Below are positions 16,248 to 23,614 of a DNA stretch of 64,000 nt, piece by piece. Made by a program: the position numbers and the translations under genes. The stretch's first letter is position 1; each line of letters starts with the position of its first letter. This stretch comes from Methylobacterium nodulans ORS 2060 (GTDB lineage: Bacteria; Pseudomonadota; Alphaproteobacteria; Rhizobiales; Beijerinckiaceae): contig NC_011894.1 of assembly GCF_000022085.1 (NCBI RefSeq), positions 4,145,001 to 4,209,000 of the forward strand, read 5' to 3'. The notes beneath the pieces were generated by a model that did no database searches, was not told the origin of the DNA, and was given only the letters and a program-made list of their open reading frames with translations.

Positions 16248-16526
16248 ATGAGCGACCGCAACGTGGATCCGGAGATGGCGCGCGGATCGCTGATCGCGAT
16301 CCGCAGCATTCTCACGGTGATCCTGACCGACATCGGCCGCGAGCAGGGCGAGACGGCCCTGAGGCGCCTGCACATCGCTGCGGACGAGCGTGTGGAAGCT
16401 GCGATTCATCGGATGTCCTCCGAGGATCGCGACAGGCAGGACGCCGAGGTGATCAAGCAGGTGTCATCGGACGCCGAAGGCTTCCTCGACGATACATTCG
16501 GCCCGGCATTCGACTCCTTGCTGTAG
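16248..16526 (+). CDS. Small phage protein, opposite to the leftward unit
   Basis: A 92-residue protein (MSDRNVDPEMARGSLIAIRS...). The ATG at 16248 is preceded by GGAGG at good spacing. The body is helical and acidic (RLHIAADERVEAAIHRMSSED). It is the only plus-strand gene within the leftward unit and overlaps the tail of a minus-strand frame. No family is recognised. Confidence 0.6.
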   Translation: MSDRNVDPEMARGSLIAIRSILTVILTDIGREQGETALRRLHIAADERVEAAIHRMSSEDRDRQDAEVIKQVSSDAEGFLDDTFGPAFDSLL

Positions 16527-16720
16527 CGGCGAGGACCCAGGTGGCGAATTCGGCTGGCCTCCAGGCAAGTGCCCGGGCGTCCGCCCGCCGCGATGATGGC
16601 GGCGATCTCCGAGGCCCGCGCCGAGCGACGAGCGTCCACCTCCGCGCGCCGCGCTGCTTCACGCGCCTCGATCCGCGCATCGATGCGCCGATCCAACCAG
16701 GAGACGAGGAAGCGGATCAC
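16406..16720 (-). CDS. Possible small protein downstream of the Cro-like gene
   Basis: A GTG at 16720 overlaps the stop of the upstream gene as GTGA. The first 60 residues (VIRFLVSWLDRRIDARIEAREAARRAEVD...) look like a short hydrophobic start followed by a charged helix. The last 40 codons are antisense to the better supported plus-strand gene and look random, so the true end or the gene itself is uncertain. Confidence 0.35.
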   Translation of the reverse strand: MIRFLVSWLDRRIDARIEAREAARRAEVDARRSARASEIAAIIAAGGRPGTCLEASRIRHLGPRRYSKESNAGPNVSSRKPSASDDTCLITSASCLSRSSEDIR

Positions 16721-17013
16721 GGCGCCGCCTCCGCCACCGAGGCAGCGGAGGGAGCGGCCAGCGCGGCCTCTACCTGTGCCGCTGACTTCGGCGGGCGCCG
16801 GATGTCATCGGGCCACGGGAGATTATCCGGCCAATGATCAGAGAAGAATTGCATCGCGCGCTCGTAGCGCCCGAGATACAGATCGCGGCCGCTTGCGATA
16901 ACGTCGAGCTTGTTAGTGTCCTGGAAGAGGCGCCAGCTTACGGTTGTCCGCTTCAGCCCTGTCGCGGAGCCGTAGAGGCCTGCCAAGCGAAGGATGTCTT
17001 CTCTGCCATTCAT
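16717..17013 (-). CDS. Cro-position early protein, possible DNA-binding regulator
   Basis: 98 residues from ATG 17013. The N-terminal half (NGREDILRLAGLYGSATGLKRTTVSWRLFQD) could form helix-turn-helix-like helices, and the rest contains RDLYLGRYERAMQFFSDHWP. It is transcribed away from the repressor gene across a region holding three operator-like sites, which is the position of Cro in lambdoid phages. Sequence alone does not prove DNA binding. Confidence 0.6.
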   Translation of the reverse strand: MNGREDILRLAGLYGSATGLKRTTVSWRLFQDTNKLDVIASGRDLYLGRYERAMQFFSDHWPDNLPWPDDIRRPPKSAAQVEAALAAPSAASVAEAAP

Positions 17014-17039
17014 ACCGAGGCGTCCGATCCAACGCACTC

Positions 17040-17068
17040 AGCATCGGTACTAATACCGCGGATGTCAA
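17040..17068 (-). promoter_or_regulatory. Leftward early promoter
   Basis: A perfect TTGACA (-35) lies at 17063-17068 on the minus strand. With a 17-base spacer the -10 is GATGCT at 17040-17045. Operator-like site O1 (17044-17059) fills the spacer, so bound repressor would block the promoter. Confidence 0.6.
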
Positions 17069-17117
17069 CGGCCTTATTACCGCTCGCAAACGGCCGTGTT
17101 GGCGGTCATTCTACCGC
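17044..17117. promoter_or_regulatory. Three 16-bp operator-like palindromes (O1-O3)
   Basis: O1 TCGGTACTAATACCGC (17044-17059), O2 ACGGCCTTATTACCGC (17068-17083) and O3 GCGGTCATTCTACCGC (17102-17117) share the pattern NCGG(T/C)-N6-TACCGC or close to it. They lie between the divergent repressor and Cro-like genes. O3 ends one base before the repressor ATG. Two similar sites occur at 18253 and 18281. Confidence 0.75.
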
Positions 17118-17118
17118 C

Positions 17119-17889
17119 ATGGAATTACGAGAGATTTTGGAGCGGATAGAGCGCCGGCTGGAGGCCACCGGCCTGTCGGAGCGTGCCGCTTCGGAGAAGG
17201 CCGGAAAGCCCGACGCAATCCGCAATCTGCGCCGTGCTCTAGAGAAGGATGGCCGCCAAGGGGTCAGCACGGCGACACTGAATGCGCTCGCGCCGGTCCT
17301 GGGTACGACATCTGTCTGGCTCTTTGCCGGAGCAGGCCCTGAGGAGCCAGCCAAGGCGCCTAGCTCTGGATCAACCTCTATCTCTTCTGCAGCAGGCGGA
17401 GAAGAGATCGTCCAAGCGACACAGCCGGCGGTTCGCGTTTTATATGGCGGCTTTGTCGAGGCGGGATCTTACCGCGAGATTTCAGAATTCATAGATGTCC
17501 CGCCCGAAGACATCTTTCTTCCACCCGATAGCGAATACCCACGGGTGCAGCAGGTTGCCTTCGACGTACGCGGGGACTCAATGAATGCTCTCACGCCGCG
17601 ACCAATTCTGCGCGGCGATCGCGTTGTGGCTCTAGACTTTGAAGGGTTGCATGGTCGTGTTGCACTCCACACCGGAATGGTCGTGATTGTCCAGCAAAGC
17701 CGAGAAGGCGGGCACTTGGTAGAGCGCTCAGTGAAGCAACTGGAGGTCTATGAGGACCGGTACGAGTTTCACCCGCGCTCGACAGTGTCGCGCTATAAGC
17801 CGATCGTGGTTCCCCACAGCATGGAGGCTGACGATGGACGCGAAGTTCGGATACTGGCTTGGGCTCGGAGCGTGTTGAACAAGCTTTAA
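17119..17889 (+). CDS. CI/C2-type phage repressor, S24 peptidase family
   Basis: A 256-residue lysogeny repressor. The N-terminal helix-turn-helix covers about 1-70 (LSERAASEKAGKPDAIRNL). The C-terminal LexA-like domain has catalytic Ser154 in RGDSM and Lys206 in ERSVKQ. The probable self-cleavage site is Ala115-Gly116 in VEAGS. RecA-stimulated cleavage would induce the prophage. No ribosome site precedes the ATG and operator O3 fills that space, so a leaderless mRNA, as for lambda cI from PRM, is possible. The gene looks more A/T-rich than the flanking phage DNA. Confidence 0.9.
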   Translation: MELREILERIERRLEATGLSERAASEKAGKPDAIRNLRRALEKDGRQGVSTATLNALAPVLGTTSVWLFAGAGPEEPAKAPSSGSTSISSAAGGEEIVQATQPAVRVLYGGFVEAGSYREISEFIDVPPEDIFLPPDSEYPRVQQVAFDVRGDSMNALTPRPILRGDRVVALDFEGLHGRVALHTGMVVIVQQSREGGHLVERSVKQLEVYEDRYEFHPRSTVSRYKPIVVPHSMEADDGREVRILAWARSVLNKL

Positions 17890-18137
17890 CAGGCCAGCCG
17901 AGTGGGCGGACTTTCGAAATAGGCTACTAGCTGAGAAGATTTGCCGGAGCATCTATGGCATTCAAACGGGATATTCTCTGCCATTTTTCTCACTCGCCTG
18001 TCAATTGTAGCAGCATCTCTGCGCTGCATTCCAAGTGATACAATCGGGTATGTCTCGTCCATACATGACAAACAACGCACCCTGAGCTTATACCGCAATT
18101 CAGATAGGCCGCCTGACGCATCATTGCGCCCGCACAT
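17886..18137 (-). CDS. Small zinc-ribbon-like protein convergent with the repressor
   Basis: 83 residues from ATG 18137, with GAGG upstream. Two pairs, CLSC (near 21-24) and CHRC (near 60-63), suggest a zinc ribbon. Its stop overlaps the repressor stop on the other strand by two bases. A TTG at 18194 would extend it by 19 residues. It looks A/T-richer than its surroundings, like the repressor. It could be a lysogenic-conversion or immunity-region gene; no family is recognised. Confidence 0.55.
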   Translation of the reverse strand: MCGRNDASGGLSELRYKLRVRCLSCMDETYPIVSLGMQRRDAATIDRRVRKMAENIPFECHRCSGKSSQLVAYFESPPTRLAC

Positions 18138-18252
18138 TCCAAGTTCCTCTGCGTCATATGCCCCTAGTTCGTTCTCTTTTGAGCTGCGTGTCAAGCGTCC
18201 CGGCCGCGGTGGAATGGCATTTTTTCCGCCGTGCGGGGTTGCACCCGCTTTC

Positions 18253-18304
18253 GCGGGTTTTATACCGCAAGCCTCTTGACGCGGTAAAATAACCGCAGTT
18301 AGTT
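18253..18304 (+). promoter_or_regulatory. Rightward early promoter with two operator-like sites (O4, O5)
   Basis: TTGACG (18276-18281), a 17-base spacer and TTAGTT (18299-18304) form a candidate promoter. O4 GCGGTAAAATAACCGC (18281-18296) fills the spacer and O5 GCGGGTTTTATACCGC (18253-18268) lies just upstream. Both match the O1-O3 pattern, so the same repressor probably controls both directions. The ACCCGC-TTTC-GCGGGT stem at 18243-18258, followed by TTTA, could also act as a terminator. Confidence 0.7.
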
Positions 18305-18309
18305 TCCGT

Positions 18310-18328
18310 CCATCGCCTCTCGCGATGG
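18310..18328 (+). other. Leader hairpin before the first rightward gene
   Basis: CCATCGC, CTCTC loop, GCGATGG forms a 7-bp stem. Its 3' arm covers part of the GGAG ribosome site (18327-18330) of the GTG start at 18338. It may limit translation of the first gene. Confidence 0.4.
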
Positions 18329-18337
18329 AGCCCCGCA

Positions 18338-18766
18338 GTGCTCACCCGCCCCCAACCCGACCTCGTTGCGCTGCTCGGCCGCCGCGAGCCGCCCCGCACC
18401 TACCTCGCCCACTTCGTCGATGCCTCGGGCCGGAAGTGGATCGAGGAAACCACCGTCGACAATGGCCTCACCGCGATTGCAGCGTTCCTTGCTGCCGACG
18501 AGCGCCAGGGCTCGACGCTCCGGGAGGTCTACGAGCTCGACATCACCGACCCGCTCGTGCCGGTCGCCCGCAACGTCACCGCGATGGTGCTCGGCAAGGT
18601 CGTCGACCTGATCGACCACGATGACGAGCGCGACGCGCTGCCTGCGAGCGTGGAGGACGCGGCCCGGCGCCATGGCGTCGTGGGTCCGGCCGAGAAGGCG
18701 CCCGCCGACGTGCTGCCCTTCACCCGCCTGACGCCCGCGTGCGTCGGCGTCGCGACCCGCTGGTGA
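18338..18766 (+). CDS. First gene of the rightward unit, unknown function
   Basis: A 142-residue protein starting at GTG 18338 with GGAG upstream. The body (YLAHFVDASGRKWIEETTVDNGLTAIAAF and MVLGKVVDLID) looks folded, with a disordered tail. It lies directly after the repressor-controlled promoter, in the position of lambda N or other early genes, but no similarity to an antiterminator is seen. Confidence 0.6.
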   Translation: MLTRPQPDLVALLGRREPPRTYLAHFVDASGRKWIEETTVDNGLTAIAAFLAADERQGSTLREVYELDITDPLVPVARNVTAMVLGKVVDLIDHDDERDALPASVEDAARRHGVVGPAEKAPADVLPFTRLTPACVGVATRW

Positions 18767-18776
18767 GGAGGGGCGG

Positions 18777-18902
18777 ATGCGCCTCGCTCTCCGCCTCGCC
18801 GCGCTCGACCGCGGCTGCCGCACCGCCGCCCAGATCACCGCCCGGGCCGGGCTTCTCGTCGTGATCGCCGCGGGCTGCGCGGCCATCGGGAGGTGGCTGT
18901 GA
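18777..18902 (+). CDS. Small single-pass membrane protein
   Basis: 41 residues with GGAGGGGCGG just before the ATG. The C-terminal half (ARAGLLVVIAAGCAAIGRWL) is a predicted membrane helix. It ends in a GTGA overlap with the next small gene, so the pair is coupled. Confidence 0.5.
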   Translation: MRLALRLAALDRGCRTAAQITARAGLLVVIAAGCAAIGRWL

Positions 18903-19069
18903 TCAGCACCGGCGACCTCGTCCTCATCGCGGCTGTCGTGCCGATCATCGTCGGCGCCCTGATCGGCCTCGCCGAATCCCGCCGCCTCACCAGTGAGGGC
19001 GCTGAGGCGACACCGGGGTGGTGCCTGCTCGGGCACCTGCAGGCGCTCTGGCGGAGGAGCCGGCCGTGA
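18899..19069 (+). CDS. Small single-pass membrane protein
   Basis: 56 residues from GTG 18899, overlapping the upstream stop. Residues 6-27 (DLVLIAAVVPIIVGALIGLAE) form a membrane helix, followed by a charged tail. It ends in another GTGA overlap. An early position argues against a holin; function unknown. Confidence 0.5.
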   Translation: MISTGDLVLIAAVVPIIVGALIGLAESRRLTSEGAEATPGWCLLGHLQALWRRSRP

Positions 19070-19380
19070 GCCCCTCCGAGCCCCAACAGCTCTTCGTGGA
19101 CCTGCTCCACGCTCTCGGCTGCCCGGCGCCCTGGCGCGTCGTAGAGTGCTCCGGCCGGATGATCGTCGACGCCGAGGGCAAGCCCTGCGCTTCGGCGATG
19201 CCGGTCGCCTCGGTGGCCATCGTGCACGAGCGGGCCGAGCTGATCTGCTCGGCGGTCAACGCGATGGCCGGTGTCCTGCCGGCGGGCGCCATGGCGCCGC
19301 TCGACCCGGCCCACCTCGACGCGCTGTCGGCCGAGACGGCGCACTTCCTCCGGCGCGTCGGCGCTGCGGTGGGGGAGTGA
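19066..19380 (+). CDS. Phage protein of unknown function
   Basis: 104 residues from GTG 19066, coupled to the previous gene. It contains PSEPQQLFVDLLHALGCPAP, WRVVECSGRMIVDAEGKP and a helical C-terminal half. Composition is convincing for a real protein; no family is recognised. Confidence 0.6.
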   Translation: MSPSEPQQLFVDLLHALGCPAPWRVVECSGRMIVDAEGKPCASAMPVASVAIVHERAELICSAVNAMAGVLPAGAMAPLDPAHLDALSAETAHFLRRVGAAVGE

Positions 19381-19385
19381 GCGCC

Positions 19386-20309
19386 ATGGCTCAGACCGCC
19401 GTCATCACCCCTGCCGATCCCTTCGCCTGGCACGCCGCGGCCCTGCGCAACGAGGCCTGGCCCCTGGAGCCGGGCAGGGCCCCCTGCGGCTTCTTCCGCC
19501 TTCAGCGGCGCGACGGCTCATTCGAGCCGGTCGCGGTGTGGCCCGAGGAGGACGGCGTCCTCTGGGCCAAGATCGGCGAAAAGGCCCCGCAGTGCCTTGC
19601 CGGCCATGCCGAAGAGGAGTTCTGCGAGCGCGTCATCGCGCGCTGCTGGCGCTCACCGATTCCCGAGCCGCTCTACTGGGCAGTGTGCGAGGGCGCGCCC
19701 TGGCCAGACCTGCCGCCGACGGCGCCGGCCGATTACGCCAACCTGCCGGGCGACGCCTTCGAGGCGCTGCGCATCGAGATCGAGAGCGAGCGCGACGAGA
19801 TCGAGCGCTGGCTGAAGGACGATCCGATCCAGGACCAAACCGCCTGCGACCGGGCCGCGAACTGGGCCTCGCGCCTTGCCGATCTGGAGAAGAAGGCGGG
19901 CAGCCTGCGCGTCGAGGAGAAGCGCGCGCACGATGAAGCCGCCAAGGCGGTGCAGGCGAAGTGGAAGCCGCTGGAGGACCTCGCCGCCAGCCTGAAGCGC
20001 CGGCTGAAGGAGGCGCAGTTGCCGTTCCAGCAGGAGCAGCGGCGCCGCGAGGCCGAGGCCCGGGCCGCAGCGGCCCAGGCCGGCGAGGCGGTGCGGCTCG
20101 CCAAGGCAACGGGTGCGGGCACGGTCGGCCGCCGCTCCAGCCTGCGCACGACCTACCGTGCCGAGATCGAGGACTTCGACGCCGCGCTCGCGGCGCTGAG
20201 GGACAACCCCGAGCTCCGCCAGCTCGTGCAGCGCCTCGCCGACAAGGTTGCGCGCACCGGTGCCACGCTGCCCGGTACCCGCTCCGTCCCCATCCAGTCC
20301 GTCGCCTGA
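19386..20309 (+). CDS. RecT-associated phage protein with coiled coil
   Basis: A 307-residue protein. The first 130 residues hold a Trp-rich domain (FFRLQRRDGSFEPVAVWPEEDG, EPLYWAVCEGAPWPD). From about 150 to 245 a long charged coiled coil occurs (IESERDEIERWLKDD, EEKRAHDEAAKAVQAKW). The C-terminal part resembles proteins encoded just before recT in other phages. It starts 5 bases after the previous stop and ends 9 bases before the recT-like gene. A role in recombination is inferred from position. Confidence 0.65.
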   Translation: MAQTAVITPADPFAWHAAALRNEAWPLEPGRAPCGFFRLQRRDGSFEPVAVWPEEDGVLWAKIGEKAPQCLAGHAEEEFCERVIARCWRSPIPEPLYWAVCEGAPWPDLPPTAPADYANLPGDAFEALRIEIESERDEIERWLKDDPIQDQTACDRAANWASRLADLEKKAGSLRVEEKRAHDEAAKAVQAKWKPLEDLAASLKRRLKEAQLPFQQEQRRREAEARAAAAQAGEAVRLAKATGAGTVGRRSSLRTTYRAEIEDFDAALAALRDNPELRQLVQRLADKVARTGATLPGTRSVPIQSVA

Positions 20310-20318
20310 GGACGCCCC

Positions 20319-21416
20319 ATGAACGCTCTTGTTCCGCACGACCCTGCCGCGCAGCCGACGCGCATGATGCTGGCGCAGACCGGCATCTTCTCGGATCCCG
20401 ACAAGTTCACGCAGGCCAACCGGGTCGCAAAGGTCTTCGCGGACTCACAGCTCGTCCCGGCGCACTTCCGCGGGAAGATCGCGGATTGCCTGATTGCATT
20501 GAACATTGCGGATCGGATGCAAGAAGATCCGCTCGTTGTGTTCCAGAACCTTGCGATCGTAAGCGGGCGCCCGTGCTGGGCCACGCAATACATGATCGGT
20601 CGCGCCAACAAGTCCGGGGTGTTCCGGGGGCGCATCACCTGGAAATCCGAAGGCCAGGACGAGGGGCTCACGGTCACCGCGCTCGCGGCACTGGCGGACA
20701 CCGGCGAGGTCGTCTCCGTCGCGGTCAGCATGGCGATGGCGAAGGCGGACGGCTGGACCAAGAACCCGAAGTACACCTCCATGCCCGAGCACATGCTGCG
20801 CTGGCGCTCGGCCGCGATGCTGGTCCGGCTCTACGCGCCGGAGGTGATGCTCGGGATCCCGACCGTCGAGGAGGTCGAGACCCCGGCGCCGGTCGCGCCG
20901 ATGCGCGACGTCACCCCTCCGTCGCAGCAGGTGCGCAGCGGCCCGGCACCGAGCGGCCCACCGCGGCGACTGACGGCGCCCACGCCTCAGCCGGAGCCCG
21001 CGCCCGGGCCGGCGAACGATGCGGCGGCCGAGCAGTCCGGGGAAGCCGGCGGGGAGGCCGATGTCGAGGCGCTCGTTGTCCAGGCCGAAGAGGCCGCGGC
21101 GGTCGCGCGCTCGCCGGAAGATCTCGACGAGGCCTTCGCAGCCTTGGAGGGCGTCCGGCTGAACGACGGCCAGGCCGAGCGGACGCAGAAGGCGCGCGAG
21201 GCGGCCGAGCTGCGGCTGATCCGCGAGATGCCGGCCGACACCCGCGACCTCGACGCAGAGGACGAGCCGGTCGATCCGCAGGACGAGGATTTCCAGCGCG
21301 GCGTGACCGCCAAGAAGCGCGGCCACACGAAGTGCCTCAACCAGGGCATCGTGTCCGACCCCGAGCGGATGCGCCGCTGGAAGGCTGGCTTCGACTCCGT
21401 CGAGGCGGAGGCCTGA
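20319..21416 (+). CDS. recT: RecT-family single-strand annealing protein
   Basis: A 365-residue protein. The N-terminal 185 residues carry the RecT/Bet features: YMIGRANKSGVFRGRITW, then KADGWTKNPKYTSMPEHMLRW and LVRLYAPEVMLGIPT. Annealing proteins of this kind pair complementary single strands in phage recombination. The C-terminal half is acidic and Pro/Glu-rich, perhaps for partner binding. No RecE or lambda-exo-like exonuclease is visible nearby. The VRR-NUC protein in the other unit is the only recombination nuclease candidate here. Confidence 0.82.
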   Translation: MNALVPHDPAAQPTRMMLAQTGIFSDPDKFTQANRVAKVFADSQLVPAHFRGKIADCLIALNIADRMQEDPLVVFQNLAIVSGRPCWATQYMIGRANKSGVFRGRITWKSEGQDEGLTVTALAALADTGEVVSVAVSMAMAKADGWTKNPKYTSMPEHMLRWRSAAMLVRLYAPEVMLGIPTVEEVETPAPVAPMRDVTPPSQQVRSGPAPSGPPRRLTAPTPQPEPAPGPANDAAAEQSGEAGGEADVEALVVQAEEAAAVARSPEDLDEAFAALEGVRLNDGQAERTQKAREAAELRLIREMPADTRDLDAEDEPVDPQDEDFQRGVTAKKRGHTKCLNQGIVSDPERMRRWKAGFDSVEAEA

Positions 21417-21419
21417 CCG

Positions 21420-21911
21420 ATGCGCGCCCTCCCCATCACGATCACGGCCGACGACTCGGGGCACTTCAACCTCGCTATCGGGAACGGCGAGAACACCCAG
21501 CACGCCACCGGCCTCGCGTGGGACGAGCTCCTCGGCATGGTGGGTGTGCTCACCCACCCCGAGATCCGGTCCGCGCCGTACGGCATCAGCAAGGTCCGCG
21601 CGGCGGCTGGTGCCAAGCGGGGCGATGCTGTGTCGGACGCGACGCCGTGCGTCCCGCGGCGTGGCGAGCCGTGGGCGCCGCAGTCTGCCGAGCCCGCCCT
21701 CACGCTCTCGCTCAGCATCCCCGCAGCCGAGCGCATCGCCGAGGAGATGGCCGACCTGCTGAGCTGGTGCCGCGGCTTCGCCGCCGGCGCGGGACCGCAC
21801 GGGATCGAAGGCCCCCGCGGCGTCGATGCGACCAGCGATTTCCGGATGACCCTCGTCAGCGCGATTTGCGCCGCCACGGGCCGGCCGGATCCCGCCGACA
21901 TCCCCTTCTGA
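21420..21911 (+). CDS. Phage protein of unknown function
   Basis: 163 residues. The N-terminal half begins ALPITITADDSGHFNLAIG and the C-terminal half is helical (AERIAEEMADLLSWCRGFAAG), ending in DPADIPF. The ATG follows the recT-like stop by three bases. No family is recognised. Confidence 0.6.
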   Translation: MRALPITITADDSGHFNLAIGNGENTQHATGLAWDELLGMVGVLTHPEIRSAPYGISKVRAAAGAKRGDAVSDATPCVPRRGEPWAPQSAEPALTLSLSIPAAERIAEEMADLLSWCRGFAAGAGPHGIEGPRGVDATSDFRMTLVSAICAATGRPDPADIPF

Positions 21912-21921
21912 GGGCGCTGCG

Positions 21922-22368
21922 ATGCTCGGCACCACCGCGCCCCAGGCCGTCCGCCACAACATCCGCTCGCGCCGCGCCCACGCCGCGCGCGAGGCGGCGG
22001 AGCGGCCCGTCCTGCCGCTGCCGACGATCATCATCGTGGAGGCCTGCGGCTACGACACCGCGCTCGCCAACCCCGGCGCCGTGGTGCTGGACCGGGCCTA
22101 CCGCTGCCTCCGGTGCGGCCGGCATCGCCTCGACCTCCGTCAGGTCGGCACGTTCGAGCTGCTCGCCTTCCTGTTCGGCGAGCGGGTCGGGCTGGCGGTG
22201 AGCCGCGCCGAGGCCATGGCTGCGGCCCGGCCCGGCAAGCCGATGAGCGACGCCCGGCAATCCCAGCTCGTGCGCCGCGCCAACGCGGTGCTCGCCCGTC
22301 TGCACCTGCACATCGAAACAATCTGGGGCGGCTCCCTCCGCCTCGTCGCCATCCCGGGAGATGCCTGA
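21922..22368 (+). CDS. Phage protein with a possible zinc knuckle
   Basis: 148 residues. A Cys pair (YRCLRCGRHRLDL) near residue 62 suggests half of a zinc site. The C-terminal part (RRANAVLARLHLHIETIWGGS) is helical. It lies in the tightly packed rightward unit. Function unknown. Confidence 0.55.
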   Translation: MLGTTAPQAVRHNIRSRRAHAAREAAERPVLPLPTIIIVEACGYDTALANPGAVVLDRAYRCLRCGRHRLDLRQVGTFELLAFLFGERVGLAVSRAEAMAAARPGKPMSDARQSQLVRRANAVLARLHLHIETIWGGSLRLVAIPGDA

Positions 22369-22370
22369 CC

Positions 22371-22790
22371 ATGCGCGCTGCTGACCTCCGCGAATTCGAC
22401 TTTCCGAGCCTCGCCGACGCCGCCCGCAAGGAAGCGGACAAGCATAGTGCGGAGCTCGCGCAGGCGTTCGAGTGGCAATCGACCCTCATCGGTAACTGGC
22501 CAGGCCAGCATCGAGACCTGAAGCGGATGCGCGCGCACGCCACGGCGCAACGGGACGACCTGCGCCGGCTCCAGGACTTTGCCGAGTTCTATGGGCTCTA
22601 CGCCGACCGGCTGCAGCCGATCCTCGAAGCCCTGGAGCGCGGCGCGGAGGTGACCATCCGCCAGAGCCGGGCGGCGGAGCTGGTGCGGTCGCGCAGCGCG
22701 GTCCCGGTGCGGGCCCACTGGCCGATGATGCGGCGGCCCGGGACGGTGATGGGGCCGGTCGTGGTCGCGATGGCGGCGGAGGTGCGGTGA
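22371..22790 (+). CDS. Phage protein of unknown function, helical
   Basis: 139 residues from ATG 22371, with GGGAG upstream. The helical core (ADAARKEADKHSAELAQAFEWQ, HRDLKRMRAHATAQRDDL) suggests a coiled coil. The last 30 residues are basic and may be disordered. Its TGA overlaps the next ATG (TGATG). Confidence 0.55.
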   Translation: MRAADLREFDFPSLADAARKEADKHSAELAQAFEWQSTLIGNWPGQHRDLKRMRAHATAQRDDLRRLQDFAEFYGLYADRLQPILEALERGAEVTIRQSRAAELVRSRSAVPVRAHWPMMRRPGTVMGPVVVAMAAEVR

Positions 22791-23032
22791 TGCGCTACCG
22801 CTGGCCCCGCACTCTCCATGGCTGGAAGACGCTGTTCTGGCTCTCGCTCGGTCGGTGTCCGATCCATCACACGCGGCTCTCGATCGACAACCCGCTCTAC
22901 GACAACGGCCGGTCTGCCTACTGCTTTCGCTGCGAAGGGGTCGCGATCTGGCCGCAGGGCGCCCGTGAGGCGTTGCGGCAGAACACGCTCGCTGTCGAAG
23001 CGCGCGAGGCGCCTGCCGAGGAGGGCCGCTGA
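22790..23032 (+). CDS. Small Cys-rich phage protein
   Basis: 80 residues. CPIHHTRLSIDN followed by YCFRCEG gives three Cys and a His pair that could bind zinc. The Trp-rich start (RYRWPRTLHGWKTLFWLSLG) is unusual. The TGATG overlap supports coupled translation. Confidence 0.55.
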   Translation: MRYRWPRTLHGWKTLFWLSLGRCPIHHTRLSIDNPLYDNGRSAYCFRCEGVAIWPQGAREALRQNTLAVEAREAPAEEGR

Positions 23033-23033
23033 A

Positions 23034-23231
23034 ATGCGCTCCGACCTCGTCGACCTCACCGTGCGCCTGCACCACGAGACCAATCGTGCGGTGCTCGTCT
23101 CGACGGACGGCGACCGCGAGAAGGCGGTCTGGATCCCGAAATCCACCTGCGAGATCGAGCCGGACGCGGGGAAGGCCACCCACACCCTGACGCTCCCCGA
23201 GCGGGTCGCAATCGAGAAGGGGCTGGTGTGA
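23034..23231 (+). CDS. Small conserved-type phage protein
   Basis: 65 residues (MRSDLVDLTVRLHHETNRAVLVSTDGDREKAVWIPKS...). The beta-strand pattern and KAVWIPKSTCEI recur in short early proteins of Rhizobiales prophages. The last base of its stop is shared with the next start. Confidence 0.6.
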   Translation: MRSDLVDLTVRLHHETNRAVLVSTDGDREKAVWIPKSTCEIEPDAGKATHTLTLPERVAIEKGLV

Positions 23232-23614
23232 TGACCCGCGAGCGCCTCCCGAACCGCCGCGAGCACGAGGTCTTCGACTTCGTGTTCTCCCGCGGCCCGC
23301 ACGATCCGGTCGGCACCCGCTACACCGCCGGCCTCGGCCGGGCCGCTCCCGGCGCGCCCGTCACCGAGATCTTTCTCGACTGCCACAAGCTGGCATCCGC
23401 GATGACCGACGACGCGCGCGACATCGCCGTCATCCTGTCGATCGCGCTCCAGCACGGCGTGCCGCTGGCGCCGATCCGCGCCGCGCTGACGAAGCTGGAG
23501 AGCGGCGAGCCGGCGGGCCTCGCCGGCCGGCTCCCGGTCGAGATCGAGGCGCGGGCGCCGGAAGCGTTCGATCCGCGGCCGGCCGCGGATCAGGCAGGGG
23601 AGGGCGCGCGCTGA
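23231..23614 (+). CDS. TSCPD/NrdJb-like phage protein
   Basis: 127 residues. VFDFVFSRGPHDP, VTEIFLDCHKLASAM and DIAVILSIALQHGVPL resemble the TSCPD domain of short NrdJb-type proteins found in phages and vitamin B12-dependent ribonucleotide reductases. The usual form has a Gly/Ser-rich stretch where this has DCHKLASAM. A metal- or nucleotide-linked role is possible, but no reductase gene is in the window. Confidence 0.55.
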   Translation: MTRERLPNRREHEVFDFVFSRGPHDPVGTRYTAGLGRAAPGAPVTEIFLDCHKLASAMTDDARDIAVILSIALQHGVPLAPIRAALTKLESGEPAGLAGRLPVEIEARAPEAFDPRPAADQAGEGAR

